Part shown: piece after piece, positions 1 to 8,240 of the stretch
Numbering within the stretch: position 1 is the stretch's first letter
Layout: the number at the start of each line of letters is the position of its first letter
From: Aldehydirespirator sp028819505
GTDB lineage: Bacteria; Actinomycetota; Acidimicrobiia; Acidimicrobiales; Aldehydirespiratoraceae
Reading direction: 5' to 3'
NCBI GenBank assembly: GCA_965207755.1
Contig: OZ242297.1
Coordinates: forward strand, 1-64,000
Length of the DNA stretch: 64,000 nt
The notes under the pieces: generated by a model
What the model was told of the DNA's origin: nothing
Databases searched by the model: none
What the model saw: the letters and a program-made list of their open reading frames with translations, nothing else
Position numbers and translations under genes: made by a program

Positions 1-868
1 GCACCACGTGGTCGAGCCAGCGCAGCTTCTCCCGGTCCGGCAGGGTCGGAAAGCCGTGAGAGAAGCCGGGATAGACGGTCTGCTTCATCTTGTTGAGCCG
101 GGGAAGGGCCGGGGCGCGTCCTATCAGCGCCACTTCCGCGGCCCCCGCCTCGAGCGCCACCGCCGCGTTGTCGAAGGCGGTGGCGGCGAGCCCGACGACC
201 GCGACCCGCCGGCCCGCGAGGGCGGCGAAGTCGATGTCGTCCGCGCTGTGCCGGACCAGCCCGCCCAGGAACGGGGCGAGCGGCTCCGGCACCCGCGGCG
301 CCGCCTGCCCCTCGCGCCCGGTCGCGAGGACCACACGACGGGCGTGGATCGTCTCCGCCCCGCCCGACCCGACGAGCTGCACCCGGATGCCATCCGAGCC
401 CGGCTCGAGCGCGGCCACCTCGACGTCGTTCTCGACCCGCGCGCCGGTCACCCGGCGATACCAGTCGAGATAGTCCGCCCAGACCGTCGTGGGGATCCGG
501 CCGAGCCCGTCCCAGTCGCACCCCCTCGCCTCCCACCACGCCCGGAAGGTGAGCCCGGCCATCCCCAGCACCGGCCCGGTGAGGTGCTTCGGCGATCGCA
601 GGGTCTCCATGCGGGCACAGGTCCGCCACGGCCCCTCGCGCCCCTCGGGGCTCCGGTCCACCTGCCGGAGGTTCGAGATCCCGACCCGGCGCAAGGCGAA
701 CGCCGCCGCGAGCCCGCACATGCCGCCGCCCACGATCACGACGTCGACCATCCGCCGCCCGTCCGGACCCGCACGGGGCGGGACCCAGTCCGCCGGCGGG
801 TGGTTCAGCCGCTCGAAGTCCCGCGCGAGGGCCGCCTCCAGCGCCGTCAATCCATCTGCTCCTTTCAT
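1..868 (-). CDS. FAD/NAD(P)-binding flavin oxidoreductase, 3' end beyond the window
   Basis: The reverse strand reads open from an ATG at 868 to the left edge (about 289 residues, no stop seen). The translation has a dinucleotide-binding motif VVIVGGGMCGLAAAF near residues 41-55 and a second glycine-rich strand RVAVVGLAATAF further on, the two-Rossmann layout of flavin-containing monooxygenases that hydroxylate small substrates with NADPH and FAD. The ATG at 868 has no clear ribosome site. An in-frame TTG at 850 lies 9-10 nt behind AAAGGAG, so the true start may be 850. It belongs to the Gram-negative-like block. Substrate cannot be told from sequence. Confidence 0.75.
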   Translation of the reverse strand, partial: MKGADGLTALEAALARDFERLNHPPADWVPPRAGPDGRRMVDVVIVGGGMCGLAAAFALRRVGISNLRQVDRSPEGREGPWRTCARMETLRSPKHLTGPVLGMAGLTFRAWWEARGCDWDGLGRIPTTVWADYLDWYRRVTGARVENDVEVAALEPGSDGIRVQLVGSGGAETIHARRVVLATGREGQAAPRVPEPLAPFLGGLVRHSADDIDFAALAGRRVAVVGLAATAFDNAAVALEAGAAEVALIGRAPALPRLNKMKQTVYPGFSHGFPTLPDREKLRWLDHVV

Positions 869-934
869 CGACACGTTCAAGATCAATGGTGAATCACACC
901 GCAACCGCGACCTCGACTGTCTTCCGCGGAGCGC

Positions 935-1621
935 CTAGAGATCGGCTCCCGGACGAGGGACGGCGTCTCCTTCGTCGTTGAAACACGAGTGCGCAGTACC
1001 CGGAAACCCCTCGAGCAGCGCGCGCCTCACCGCGGCATGCCGGCGGAACACGGCCATCCAGACCGAAAAGAACCCATGGCCCCTGGCCGCCTGGACAACA
1101 AGCCCGATCGCCGCGTCCGACCCTCCGAGGCGCTCGAAGCCGGAACGACACATTTCTGCGGCGGCCCAGACCTCTTCGCGTTGCGACCAGCGCCAATCGC
1201 GGTCGGTGGGAGACGGCCATCCCCTCGCGCCGTGCCTGTCCAGCCCAACGAGATCTACGAGAACTCCTGCCCGCCGGCTCGACCCATCGTCCAGTTCGCG
1301 GGAAACCCGGACGAAGGCGCCCGGGGAGTATTCGATCGCCAGCATCGTGTTGTGCCGGTCGGGCCACGGCACGTCCCCATCGGCTACATCCTTGTCGCCC
1401 TTGACCGAGTTGCAATTGAAGCAGCCGAGCAGAAAGTTGCACCACTTGAGCTCCCGACGCGGATGAAGGCTCTTTGGTGCAACGTGCTCAACTGCAAGAT
1501 GAGTCGGCAGTCGCCTCTCGCAGTAGCTGCAATAGCGCCCCAGCCGCTCCGACAAGTCGCCAATCGCGTCGCCGTAGGCAGCGTAGGCCCGCGGCGCGGG
1601 GCCGCGGTCGATTGGCCTCAC
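935..1621 (-). CDS. HNH endonuclease, PtuB-like (Septu-type)
   Basis: A 228-residue protein with an HNH/zinc-ribbon core: CSYCERR near residue 31, LAVEHVAPKS (HNH His) and LLGCFNCNSVKGD with the second Cys pair. This layout fits the PtuB HNH family, the nuclease of Septu anti-phage systems. GTG start at 1621 overlaps the stop of the upstream ATPase (GTGA), so the two are translationally coupled, as in Septu operons where PtuA ATPase precedes PtuB. The C-terminal half, after about residue 130, has no motif I recognise. Expected role: DNA cleavage in infected cells under control of the ATPase. Family assignment is by motif and context. Confidence 0.72.
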   Translation of the reverse strand: MRPIDRGPAPRAYAAYGDAIGDLSERLGRYCSYCERRLPTHLAVEHVAPKSLHPRRELKWCNFLLGCFNCNSVKGDKDVADGDVPWPDRHNTMLAIEYSPGAFVRVSRELDDGSSRRAGVLVDLVGLDRHGARGWPSPTDRDWRWSQREEVWAAAEMCRSGFERLGGSDAAIGLVVQAARGHGFFSVWMAVFRRHAAVRRALLEGFPGTAHSCFNDEGDAVPRPGADL

Positions 1622-2972
1622 CTGGGCTTTCCCGTGCTCCTGGCGAGAGCTTCGAGCTTGAGGATGGCGCCAAGTCCCGGATTTTCTGAATAGCGTTCCG
1701 CAATCCTCCGGTAGGCGGCCTCCGCCTCCTTCAGCTCATTGGATTCCTCTTCGCCTTTCCACTCCTGCAGCAGCTTGAAGTACCGTTCGGTAGCTCGCCT
1801 CAGCTCCAGCGCTTTGCGACTCTGCTGCGGAACGTCCACGCGCTGGACATTCTCCGCGATGTCCTCGATCGACCGGTTCGCATACTCCACCAGCGCCGTG
1901 CCACCCGGGTCCAGGGTTCGCAGCTCGCCGGCCTCGAGCGATTGGATGACAAAAGGAGAATGCGACGTGCAGACGAGCTGGACACCGGAAAGGTCCGTTT
2001 CAGATCATCGACTACTCGCTGTTGCCACCTGGGGTGCAGGTGAGCATCGAGTTCATCGATCAACACCAGCCCGGGTGTCCGCCGCAAGATTTCCGGGAGC
2101 AGCTCGTCTCCGGCGGACGTTCGATCCTCCTTCGATACGAGGTAGGAATTCTGCGTAACCGCCTTGATGGCAATGTCCGCAACGAGCGCGACCATCATGC
2201 GCTGGCCGGCGCTGAGGGTCGCGAACGTCCGGGCTTCGCCGCCCATCGACACAACGAGCTCCGCCCGGTCTCCGTCGTACCAGAGATCGTCCGCTTCCGG
2301 CACGCACCGCAAGATTGCGTGCTTGACGACGCCGTAGCCCGGCCGCCAACTTCCCGCCTGGCTGGCGAAGGCGATCGCTTCACGCTGGAACCAGACATGA
2401 AGATCGTTCAACCGAATGCGCTCGTTGAAGCAATCGTAGAACGCCTCCCATCGCCGTGCCGGACCATTCCTCCTTCCGCGCGTTTCGGTTCGTCCCCGCG
2501 ATGGAAGCCACGCACGTCCCGCACCGTAGTACGCGACCACGGGACTCAGGGCACATTCGCCGCCCTGAATTCGAGAGAAATGACGATCGATGATCTCCAG
2601 TGCATCCTTGGCTTCGGCGTTGCTGGTCCTCGTGCCGTCGTACCGGACCTGCCGGCACCATTGGGTATGATGACCGGCGATCTCACCCTCCGCCTCGACC
2701 GACACGGGCTTGCATTCGAGAAACTGTGCGCGATCGCCTTCCTGCTTCGGGACGATCCGAATCTCGTTCGAGAGGATGTTCCTGCCGCTCCCGGCCAACG
2801 TCGAGTCCGGCGGCCTTACGAGCCAGATCCCCGCCGCGACGGCCAAGGCATCCAGAATCGTCGTTTTCCCTGCGCCGTTGTCGCCTACCAGCAGGGTGAA
2901 CCGCGAATTCAACTCCAGATGCTTCTCATCGAAGCACTTGAAATTCTTCACGTGGATGCGATCGATTTTCAT
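1618..2972 (-). CDS. AAA/ABC-type ATPase, PtuA-like, interrupted by a frameshift
   Basis: Starts MKIDRIHVKNFKCFDEKHLE, the usual opening of OLD/RecF-like ATPases (an upstream in-frame ATG at 3029 is possible; neither has a strong ribosome site). Walker A is GDNGAGKTTI, the signature region is TLSAGQRMMVALVADIA and Walker B is GLVLIDELDAHLHP. Just after DLKRTFP the frame is lost at 1985-1990, where one G appears missing. Resuming in the other frame gives VQLVCTSHSPFVIQSLEAG and a helical tail ending at 1618. The conserved SHSP switch therefore exists but in a different frame. Either a sequencing deletion or a recent inactivation. It is followed directly by the HNH gene, completing a Septu-like pair. 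Confidence 0.7.
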
Positions 2973-3080
2973 GAAGCCGTTCTCGACCAGTTCATCCGGC
3001 GACGGCCGAACGGAAGAAGCCGCGGTCATGATAACCGAGAGAGAAACCGCTCGACCGCGCAAAGCCGGCCAGCATGCGGG

Positions 3081-4298
3081 CTAGCCGCGAAACTTCACCG
3101 ACTCTCGTCGCGAGGGCGTGAGGAGGGCGAGGGCGCCCGCGACGGCGAGGACCGACGCGCCTCCATAGGCGATCGGATAGCCGCCGCCCGCCGCGATGAC
3201 GATGCCGAAGAGGGACGGCAGCACCATCACCCCGAGGAACATCGCGGCCGAGCCGAGGGCGGTCGTCTCGATACGCCGCTCTCCGCCGAGGCGCGCGAAC
3301 TCGCCGTAGGCGATCCCGGTAAACCCGCTCGCGGTGGTCCCGGCCACCGCGCACACGAGGAGCACGGCCGGGAACGACCAGTCGGGGGAGAACCGGCCGG
3401 CCGCGACCGCCGCACCGGCCATGACCACGCCGTGCAGGACGAGGAGCGCCCGGGCGCCCGTCCACCGGTCCGCGATCACCCCCCAGATCGGGCGGCTCAC
3501 TACTCCGCTCACCTGGAAGACGGCAAGGGCCTGCCCGGCCCGCACGAGGTCCGCGACGCTCTCCGCGGTGAGATGGACGACCATGAATGCGATGAAGCAG
3601 AGCTGGATGCCGGCGTAGAGGAAGGTTGCGAACGTCAAGTTCCGTACCACCGGGTCGGTCCGGAGCAGCCGGAGCGGCACGAGCGCCCCCCGGAGGCGCA
3701 ATCTCGCCGACGGCGCCCGGTCCGCATCCCACCGCGCGCGCGGCGCCTGCATGAGGGCGAGCAACGCGAGGGCCGGCACCACCTGGACGAGAAGCGCGGT
3801 CTGCCAGCCGAACTCGAGCACCAGGGGCGGCACGAGCAGGCCGGCGAGCGCCCCGCCGAGCGGAACCCCGATCTGGCGGAGGGAAAGGAGCAGGTTGAGC
3901 TGACCGGGCGGGGTCCGGGGCACGATGAGGTGGGTCGCGACCGGGGCCGTTGCCCCGTAGCCGAGGCCGAGGACGATGGCGCCTGCGGCAACCAGCGCGA
4001 TGCTGCCGCTCGCCGCCGCGACGAGCATCCCGGCCGCCGCCAACATGACGAACTGGCCGGTGCGGGCCGCGCCGAATCGCCGGATGGCGGAGGGCGAGAG
4101 GAGAGCGGAAAGCATCCCGACCCCGTAGACGACGGAGATGAACACCCCCACGAGGGCCGGTTCGACGCCGAGGCCCCGGCCGACCTCCGGCGCCGCCGCC
4201 GGCATCGAGTAGGCGGCCATGGTCGCGAGAGTCTGCAACGCGAGGGTCGCGACGAGCGGCACCCACGGCCCGGAACGCCGCGCGCCGGGACCGCTCAT
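3081..4298 (-). CDS. MFS transporter
   Basis: A 405-residue, highly hydrophobic protein with about 12 membrane segments, the usual MFS length. The first half contains GVFISVVYGVGMLSALLSP followed by RRFGAARTGQF, the loop 2-3 region where MFS proteins carry their basic motif. A longer hydrophilic loop with DPVVRNLTFATF separates the two halves, and the C-terminal half has GVIADRWTGARALLVL, the matching A-like motif. Probably a drug or metabolite carrier or exporter; substrate unknown. It ends 109 nt before the ATPase start and is probably not part of that defence unit. Confidence 0.85.
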   Translation of the reverse strand: MSGPGARRSGPWVPLVATLALQTLATMAAYSMPAAAPEVGRGLGVEPALVGVFISVVYGVGMLSALLSPSAIRRFGAARTGQFVMLAAAGMLVAAASGSIALVAAGAIVLGLGYGATAPVATHLIVPRTPPGQLNLLLSLRQIGVPLGGALAGLLVPPLVLEFGWQTALLVQVVPALALLALMQAPRARWDADRAPSARLRLRGALVPLRLLRTDPVVRNLTFATFLYAGIQLCFIAFMVVHLTAESVADLVRAGQALAVFQVSGVVSRPIWGVIADRWTGARALLVLHGVVMAGAAVAAGRFSPDWSFPAVLLVCAVAGTTASGFTGIAYGEFARLGGERRIETTALGSAAMFLGVMVLPSLFGIVIAAGGGYPIAYGGASVLAVAGALALLTPSRRESVKFRG

Positions 4299-4382
4299 TT
4301 CGTTTCCGCCCTGTATTTCGCGCGAAGCGGAGGTCGGGGGTCGGAATTCGGAAGCACGGGCTTCGCGAGAGCACGGCTTCGC

Positions 4383-4456
4383 GGGAGCGCGGGCCTCCAG
4401 CCCGCGATGGGCGGAGGCCTTCCCATGGTCGACACGGGCGAGATGCCCGCGCTCCC
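4383..4456. repeat. REP-like inverted repeat in the MFS/hydrolase gap
   Basis: The 215-nt gap between the hydrolase stop (4514) and the MFS start (4298) holds a perfect 12-bp inverted repeat, GGGAGCGCGGGC at 4383-4394 and GCCCGCGCTCCC at 4445-4456. The left arm also forms a small hairpin, GCGGGC-N5-GCCCGC at 4389-4405. The pattern is that of dispersed extragenic palindromes. No gene is seen in the gap. Confidence 0.6.
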
Positions 4457-4513
4457 GGGCGGCCGGCGGGCGCGGCCGGCATCAACTCTCGCGGCGATGA
4501 CGGCGGGACGGGG

Positions 4514-5410
4514 TCAGCCCGGACCGAGTGCGGACGGTTCGTCGCTCTTGGCGATCTCGTCCAGCACGGGCAGGAGGTAGCGGCGGAACCGCTCCGGGTC
4601 CTCGCTCATCGGGAAGTGGCCGAGGCCCTCCATGACCGTCACCTCCGCGCCCTCGATCGCGGCCGCGGTCCGCCGGGTGTCCTCCGGGGTGCAGGAGAAG
4701 TCGTACTCTCCGGTGAGGAGGTAGAGCGGGCACTGCTCGACGTCGATGCGGTGGGTCTCCTCGCGGAGGTCCCCGTCGACGCGGTAGAACCAGAGGTCGC
4801 CGCGGAACACCCCCGGCCCGCCCTGCATGTACTGCCACAGCGTCTCCCACCGGTACACGTCGGGGCTTTCCGGGCCGACGAGCCCCGAGACGATCGCGGC
4901 GCTCGCCTCCCCCCCGTGGATGTCCGGCTGGTGCAGCCAGTCGAGGTCATACCAGCCGCGGGGCTGGAAATCGGCCGCCTCCAGCCCGATGATGGCCCGG
5001 AAGCGCTCGGGATGGTGGATGGCGAGATAGAGAGCCATGCGCCCGCCGATGGAGCACCCCATGACCACCGGCCGGTCGAGGGCGAGCCCCTCGCAGAACG
5101 CGAGGATCATCTCGGCGTAGGCCTCGGACGTCAGGAGGTACTCCTCGTCGCGCCAGCCGGCCGGCGGGAACGACTTGCCATGCCACGGCATGTCGAAGGC
5201 GAGGACCCGGTAGCGCGCGGTGACCGCCTCGTCGGCCATCAGGTGACGGTACTGGCGCCCGTCCGCCCCCGCGGTGTGGAGACAGACGAGCGGCACCCCG
5301 CTCCCCGCCTCCTCGAAGTACACGCGGTGGGCACGGCCGCCGAGATCGAGGTGCACGTAGCGGCCGGTGATCGGCTCGATGCGGGCGGGCGCCGGTGCGG
5401 ACGCGGACAC
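4514..5410 (-). CDS. alpha/beta hydrolase
   Basis: A 298-residue alpha/beta hydrolase. The nucleophile elbow is VMGCSIGGRMALYL, the acid is likely the Asp in LLTGEYDFSCTP and the His is in GLGHFPMSEDP, so the catalytic triad looks complete. An oxyanion-region motif VCLHTAGADGRQYR is present near residue 45. GTG start at 5410, with GGAGG lying inside the end of the upstream gene only 3 nt away, so it is coupled to the small SCP2-like protein. Likely an esterase or C-C hydrolase of a small-molecule pathway together with the neighbouring flavin enzyme and carrier; substrate unknown. Confidence 0.85.
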   Translation of the reverse strand: MSASAPAPARIEPITGRYVHLDLGGRAHRVYFEEAGSGVPLVCLHTAGADGRQYRHLMADEAVTARYRVLAFDMPWHGKSFPPAGWRDEEYLLTSEAYAEMILAFCEGLALDRPVVMGCSIGGRMALYLAIHHPERFRAIIGLEAADFQPRGWYDLDWLHQPDIHGGEASAAIVSGLVGPESPDVYRWETLWQYMQGGPGVFRGDLWFYRVDGDLREETHRIDVEQCPLYLLTGEYDFSCTPEDTRRTAAAIEGAEVTVMEGLGHFPMSEDPERFRRYLLPVLDEIAKSDEPSALGPG

Positions 5411-5413
5411 GGT

Positions 5414-5836
5414 TCAGGCCTCCTCGTCGAGGGCGCGCGGCGCGGCGAGAATGTCCTTGAGGTTCTGAAGATGGCGCATGAGCACCCGCATGTCACCCTC
5501 GATGGCCATCCGCTCGTCCTTCACCAGAGCGAAGAGATCGTACTCGCGGGGGCCGGGCACGGGCTGCCAGTGCGCGAGCCAGGTCTCGGGCTCCGCCGCG
5601 AAGGCGAGCGCCGCCGAGCGGAGGATCTGCGAGCCGCGAGCGACCGGCTCCATGCGGCCCGCCCGGACCCGCGCGTAGAAGCGGTCGCGCCCGCTCGCGA
5701 GCACGAAGTCGAGGGTCATCGCGCGGCAGCGGAACGAGAGTCCCGCGTCCGCGTTGACGAGCTCGGGGAGGCGCTCGATCGCGCGCCGCACCTCGCCACG
5801 CGCTTCCGACTCATGATCCCTCCGGGGAAAACGCAT
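5414..5836 (-). CDS. small SCP2-like protein
   Basis: A 140-residue protein beginning MRFPRRDHESEARGEV at an ATG with GGAGG 9 nt upstream, which decides the start. The body has a long strand and helix pattern (MTLDFVLASGRDRFYARVR) and a C-terminal stretch ALVKDERMAIEGDMRVLMRH resembling the lipid-binding C-terminal half of SCP2 sterol-carrier domains (a loop, IEGD, then a helix). The resemblance is modest. It is coupled to the following alpha/beta hydrolase, so the two probably work on the same hydrophobic substrate. Confidence 0.55.
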   Translation of the reverse strand: MRFPRRDHESEARGEVRRAIERLPELVNADAGLSFRCRAMTLDFVLASGRDRFYARVRAGRMEPVARGSQILRSAALAFAAEPETWLAHWQPVPGPREYDLFALVKDERMAIEGDMRVLMRHLQNLKDILAAPRALDEEA

Positions 5837-5882
5837 TCCGTTCGCCTCCGCGCCACCCGGGTCGCTGCAAGTACGCCGCCGC

Positions 5883-6998
5883 CTACCACGTCGCCCTGAT
5901 CTCGAATCCGAGCGTGTGCTCGGGGGCGGCGGCGTCGCTCTCCCGGCGCGTCGCCCTGAGACCGAACGAGAAGTCGGGCGCGTTCGCGGCCTCCGGCGCG
6001 AGCCGCCAGCCGACGCTCCAGTCGCGCGCGCCCGTGGCGAGCCCGAACCCCACATGCGGGCTGCCGGTCCAGCGACCGCCCAAGGCCGGGAGGCCATACG
6101 CCGCCTCCACCGCCCAGCGGGAGGTTGCCTCGCTGCCCGCGCGGTCCTCCAGCGTCGCGGACTGGAACAGCGCGTCGAGACCGCCCTTTGACTGCCCGCC
6201 GAACTCCTGGCGGAGGCTCAACGACGGTCCCCGCGCGCTCGCAGGGCTCGGGTCGAAGCCGAGCGAGGCGGCATAGCCCCGGTCCTTCAAGTCGTCGTTC
6301 TCGTGTGCAAGCAGCGTGCGGCCCGAGACATCGAGGGTGAGCCCGAGCGCGGGGTCGCTCCAGGCGAGCCCGCCGCCGAGCTCGATGCCGAAGCCGGTCT
6401 CCGCATCGCCCCCGTCGTGGCGCGCGCCCAGCTCCAGCTTCGGCGTCAGGCTCGCCCCTCCGGCCCGGAGGCCGGCGCCCTCCGTTTCGGAGGGGCCCGC
6501 CCCGTCCAGGGCGAAGCGCCAGCTTCCCTCCAGACCGAGCCGAAGACGGGTCGCATCGGAGTCTGAAGCCGCAAGGTCGCGGGTCTGCTCCGACGAGGTC
6601 CGCGCCCACAGCGCGTCCGAGGTCAGCGCCAGCGCGGGACCGGAGCCTTCCGGAGAGGTGCCGAGCAGCGCGCCCCGCAAGCCCGCCGCCGCCATGCGCC
6701 AGGTGGTGTCCGCCTTGTAGCTGTCGCCCAGCTCCGTCTTCAGCGTCACCTCGCCCGAGCCGTAGCCCGCAGCGCCCCAGAGCTTCAACCGCTCCGACGC
6801 CTGAACGGAGGCCCAGGGGAGGGCCGCGGTCAGCGACGCCTCCACCTCGCCGTTGCCCGCGCGCACCGCGTCATCGCAAAGCGGCCCGGTCTCACCGGGG
6901 GGGCAGTCCTGCGAGGGCGGACGGGGACGGACCTTGGTATCGCGGTACTCGCCCTCGCCCGTGCTCTGCGTGAGCGCGAGCCCGACCAGCCACTTGCC
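5883..6998 (-). CDS. outer-membrane autotransporter-type beta-barrel, C-terminal part only
   Basis: Open from the junction near 6998 to a stop at 5883, about 371 residues with no start. The sequence is repeated amphipathic strands (for example GKWLVGLALTQSTGEGEYRD, then RLKLWGAAGYGSGEVTLKTE) ending in TLGFEIRATW, a terminal aromatic beta-signal for BAM-dependent insertion. This is the translocator barrel of a Gram-negative autotransporter-like protein. It is incompatible with the actinobacterial genes that follow at 7004 onward. The N-terminal passenger is missing, because the sequence switches to a serine hydrolase in another frame. Confidence 0.75.
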   Translation of the reverse strand, partial: GKWLVGLALTQSTGEGEYRDTKVRPRPPSQDCPPGETGPLCDDAVRAGNGEVEASLTAALPWASVQASERLKLWGAAGYGSGEVTLKTELGDSYKADTTWRMAAAGLRGALLGTSPEGSGPALALTSDALWARTSSEQTRDLAASDSDATRLRLGLEGSWRFALDGAGPSETEGAGLRAGGASLTPKLELGARHDGGDAETGFGIELGGGLAWSDPALGLTLDVSGRTLLAHENDDLKDRGYAASLGFDPSPASARGPSLSLRQEFGGQSKGGLDALFQSATLEDRAGSEATSRWAVEAAYGLPALGGRWTGSPHVGFGLATGARDWSVGWRLAPEAANAPDFSFGLRATRRESDAAAPEHTLGFEIRATW

Positions 6999-7010
6999 CC
7001 GAGGTTGGGC
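6990..7010. other. probable chimeric junction between two genomes
   Basis: Around 6998-7004 the reverse strand passes from the N-terminal part of a serine hydrolase (frame of the GTG at 7285) to the C-terminal part of an outer-membrane barrel in a different frame. Both proteins are cut in conserved structure at the same place, and gene content differs on the two sides (Gram-negative type to the left, F420-using actinobacterial type to the right). Confidence 0.65.
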
Positions 7011-7285
7011 AGCACGCTCGAGGCCGGTTCGTCGAGGTGGAGCTCACCTCGTTCCACGAGCTGCATGGCCGCAGTGCCGGTGACGGCCTTGGTCATGGAG
7101 GCGATCCAGCAGACCGTGTCGAGGGTCATGGGGCCGGCGCCGGCCTGGGCGTCAGCCGACCGCTCCCCGGCGGCAGCCGCGGCGAGGAGCCCGTCGCCGG
7201 TGACGACCCGGGCGACCGCCCCCACGACGTCGCCTGCGGCCACGCCCCTGTCGAGGATCGCCTGCACATCGTCCTGCAGCGTCAC
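6999..7285 (-). CDS. beta-lactamase-family serine hydrolase, N-terminal fragment
   Basis: GTG start at 7285 behind GGGAGG. The first 90 residues carry the class C beta-lactamase/penicillin-binding-type motif SMTKAVTGTAAMQLV (Ser-x-x-Lys nucleophile) and LDEPASSVLPNLG. After about residue 94 the reading becomes meaningless because the sequence changes at the junction. A full protein of this family has about 380 residues, so only a quarter remains. The start lies 13 nt after the stop of the LLM gene at 7299, so it was the last gene of the LLM operon. Confidence 0.75.
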
Positions 7286-7298
7286 CGGAGCCTCCCTG

Positions 7299-8240
7299 TC
7301 AGCCGAGCAGGGCCTCGACCGAGGCGGCCCAGCCGACGTGACCGCCAACCGTTGCCGGGTCGAACCCGGGCACCGCCAACGACGATACGCCGAGGCGGCG
7401 GGCGACGGCCGCGATCGGGGACGGGTCGGGATCCTCGAGCACCAGGTCCGCGAGCGCCGCAGGCGGGACGAGGGCTGCCGCGGCCGGCAGGTCGCCCCGC
7501 ACGAGCCGTTCCCGGATGGCCTCGACCCGAGTGTCGTCCAGTCCCCACCCGAGTCGCGCCGAGGCGATCGTGTTGAGGGACGCGTAGACGGCGACGTGCA
7601 TGATCGACGCCGGCGGTGCGTCACGGTGGCGCACGAGCGGCGCCCAGACCAGCTCCGGCGGCCGGGCCCGGCCGGAGGCGCCGGCACGGACGATCGACGC
7701 CGAGCGCTCCAGGTCCGACGCCGGGACCGCCCACAGCAGGACCCGGTCGGCCAGCGCACCCGCGGCGCGCAGCATCCGGTCGCCTCGCCCCGCCATCAGG
7801 ATCGGGACGGGATCGAGGCCGGCGTCGAGGCCGCGGCCCGAACCGGCATCGAGTGTCCCGGTGGTTTCGACCTCGCGCAGGAAGGCGACCAGCTCGGCGA
7901 CCCTCTCCGCCGCGTCCTGCCGGGAGATCCCGGCCGCCGCGGTGACCTCGGATCCGCCGGCTGCGATCCCGCAGAACACGCGGCCGGGCGCCAGCTCCTG
8001 CAGCGTGGCCAGCGCCGACGCCGTGTGGAACCGGTGGCGCATGTACGGGTTGGTCATGGCCGGTCCGAGCTCGATGCGCTCCGTCTGTGAGGCGACCTCT
8101 CCGAGCAGCATCCACACGTCGCGCCACCAGAAGGCGTCGGCGACGCCGATCCAGGCCGCTCCCGCGCCTTCGGCGGCTTGGGCGAGCCCGACCGCGGCCT
8201 CGACGTCGGGGTTGGCCACATGGTTGATCACGCCGACCAT
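7299..8240 (-). CDS. LLM-class flavin/F420-dependent oxidoreductase
   Basis: A 313-residue protein of the luciferase-like monooxygenase fold: N-terminal strand and helix with WIGVADAFWWRDVW, the TNPYMRHRF motif typical of the family, and the phosphate-binding GRVFCGIAAGG. Enzymes of this class use FMN or, in actinobacteria, F420 to oxidise or reduce small organics. It overlaps the upstream LLM gene by 13 nt and precedes the hydrolase fragment, so all three form one operon. Cofactor choice and substrate are inferred only from lineage. Confidence 0.85.
   Translation of the reverse strand: MVGVINHVANPDVEAAVGLAQAAEGAGAAWIGVADAFWWRDVWMLLGEVASQTERIELGPAMTNPYMRHRFHTASALATLQELAPGRVFCGIAAGGSEVTAAAGISRQDAAERVAELVAFLREVETTGTLDAGSGRGLDAGLDPVPILMAGRGDRMLRAAGALADRVLLWAVPASDLERSASIVRAGASGRARPPELVWAPLVRHRDAPPASIMHVAVYASLNTIASARLGWGLDDTRVEAIRERLVRGDLPAAAALVPPAALADLVLEDPDPSPIAAVARRLGVSSLAVPGFDPATVGGHVGWAASVEALLG

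Noticed and set aside
2022..4580. 852-residue plus-strand open frame
   Set aside because: It is antisense to the ATPase and MFS genes, whose motifs are clear. Its Arg/Gly/His-rich translation is typical of GC-rich shadow frames.
4616..5899. 427-residue plus-strand open frame
   Set aside because: Antisense to the alpha/beta hydrolase and SCP2-like genes. No family-like motifs.
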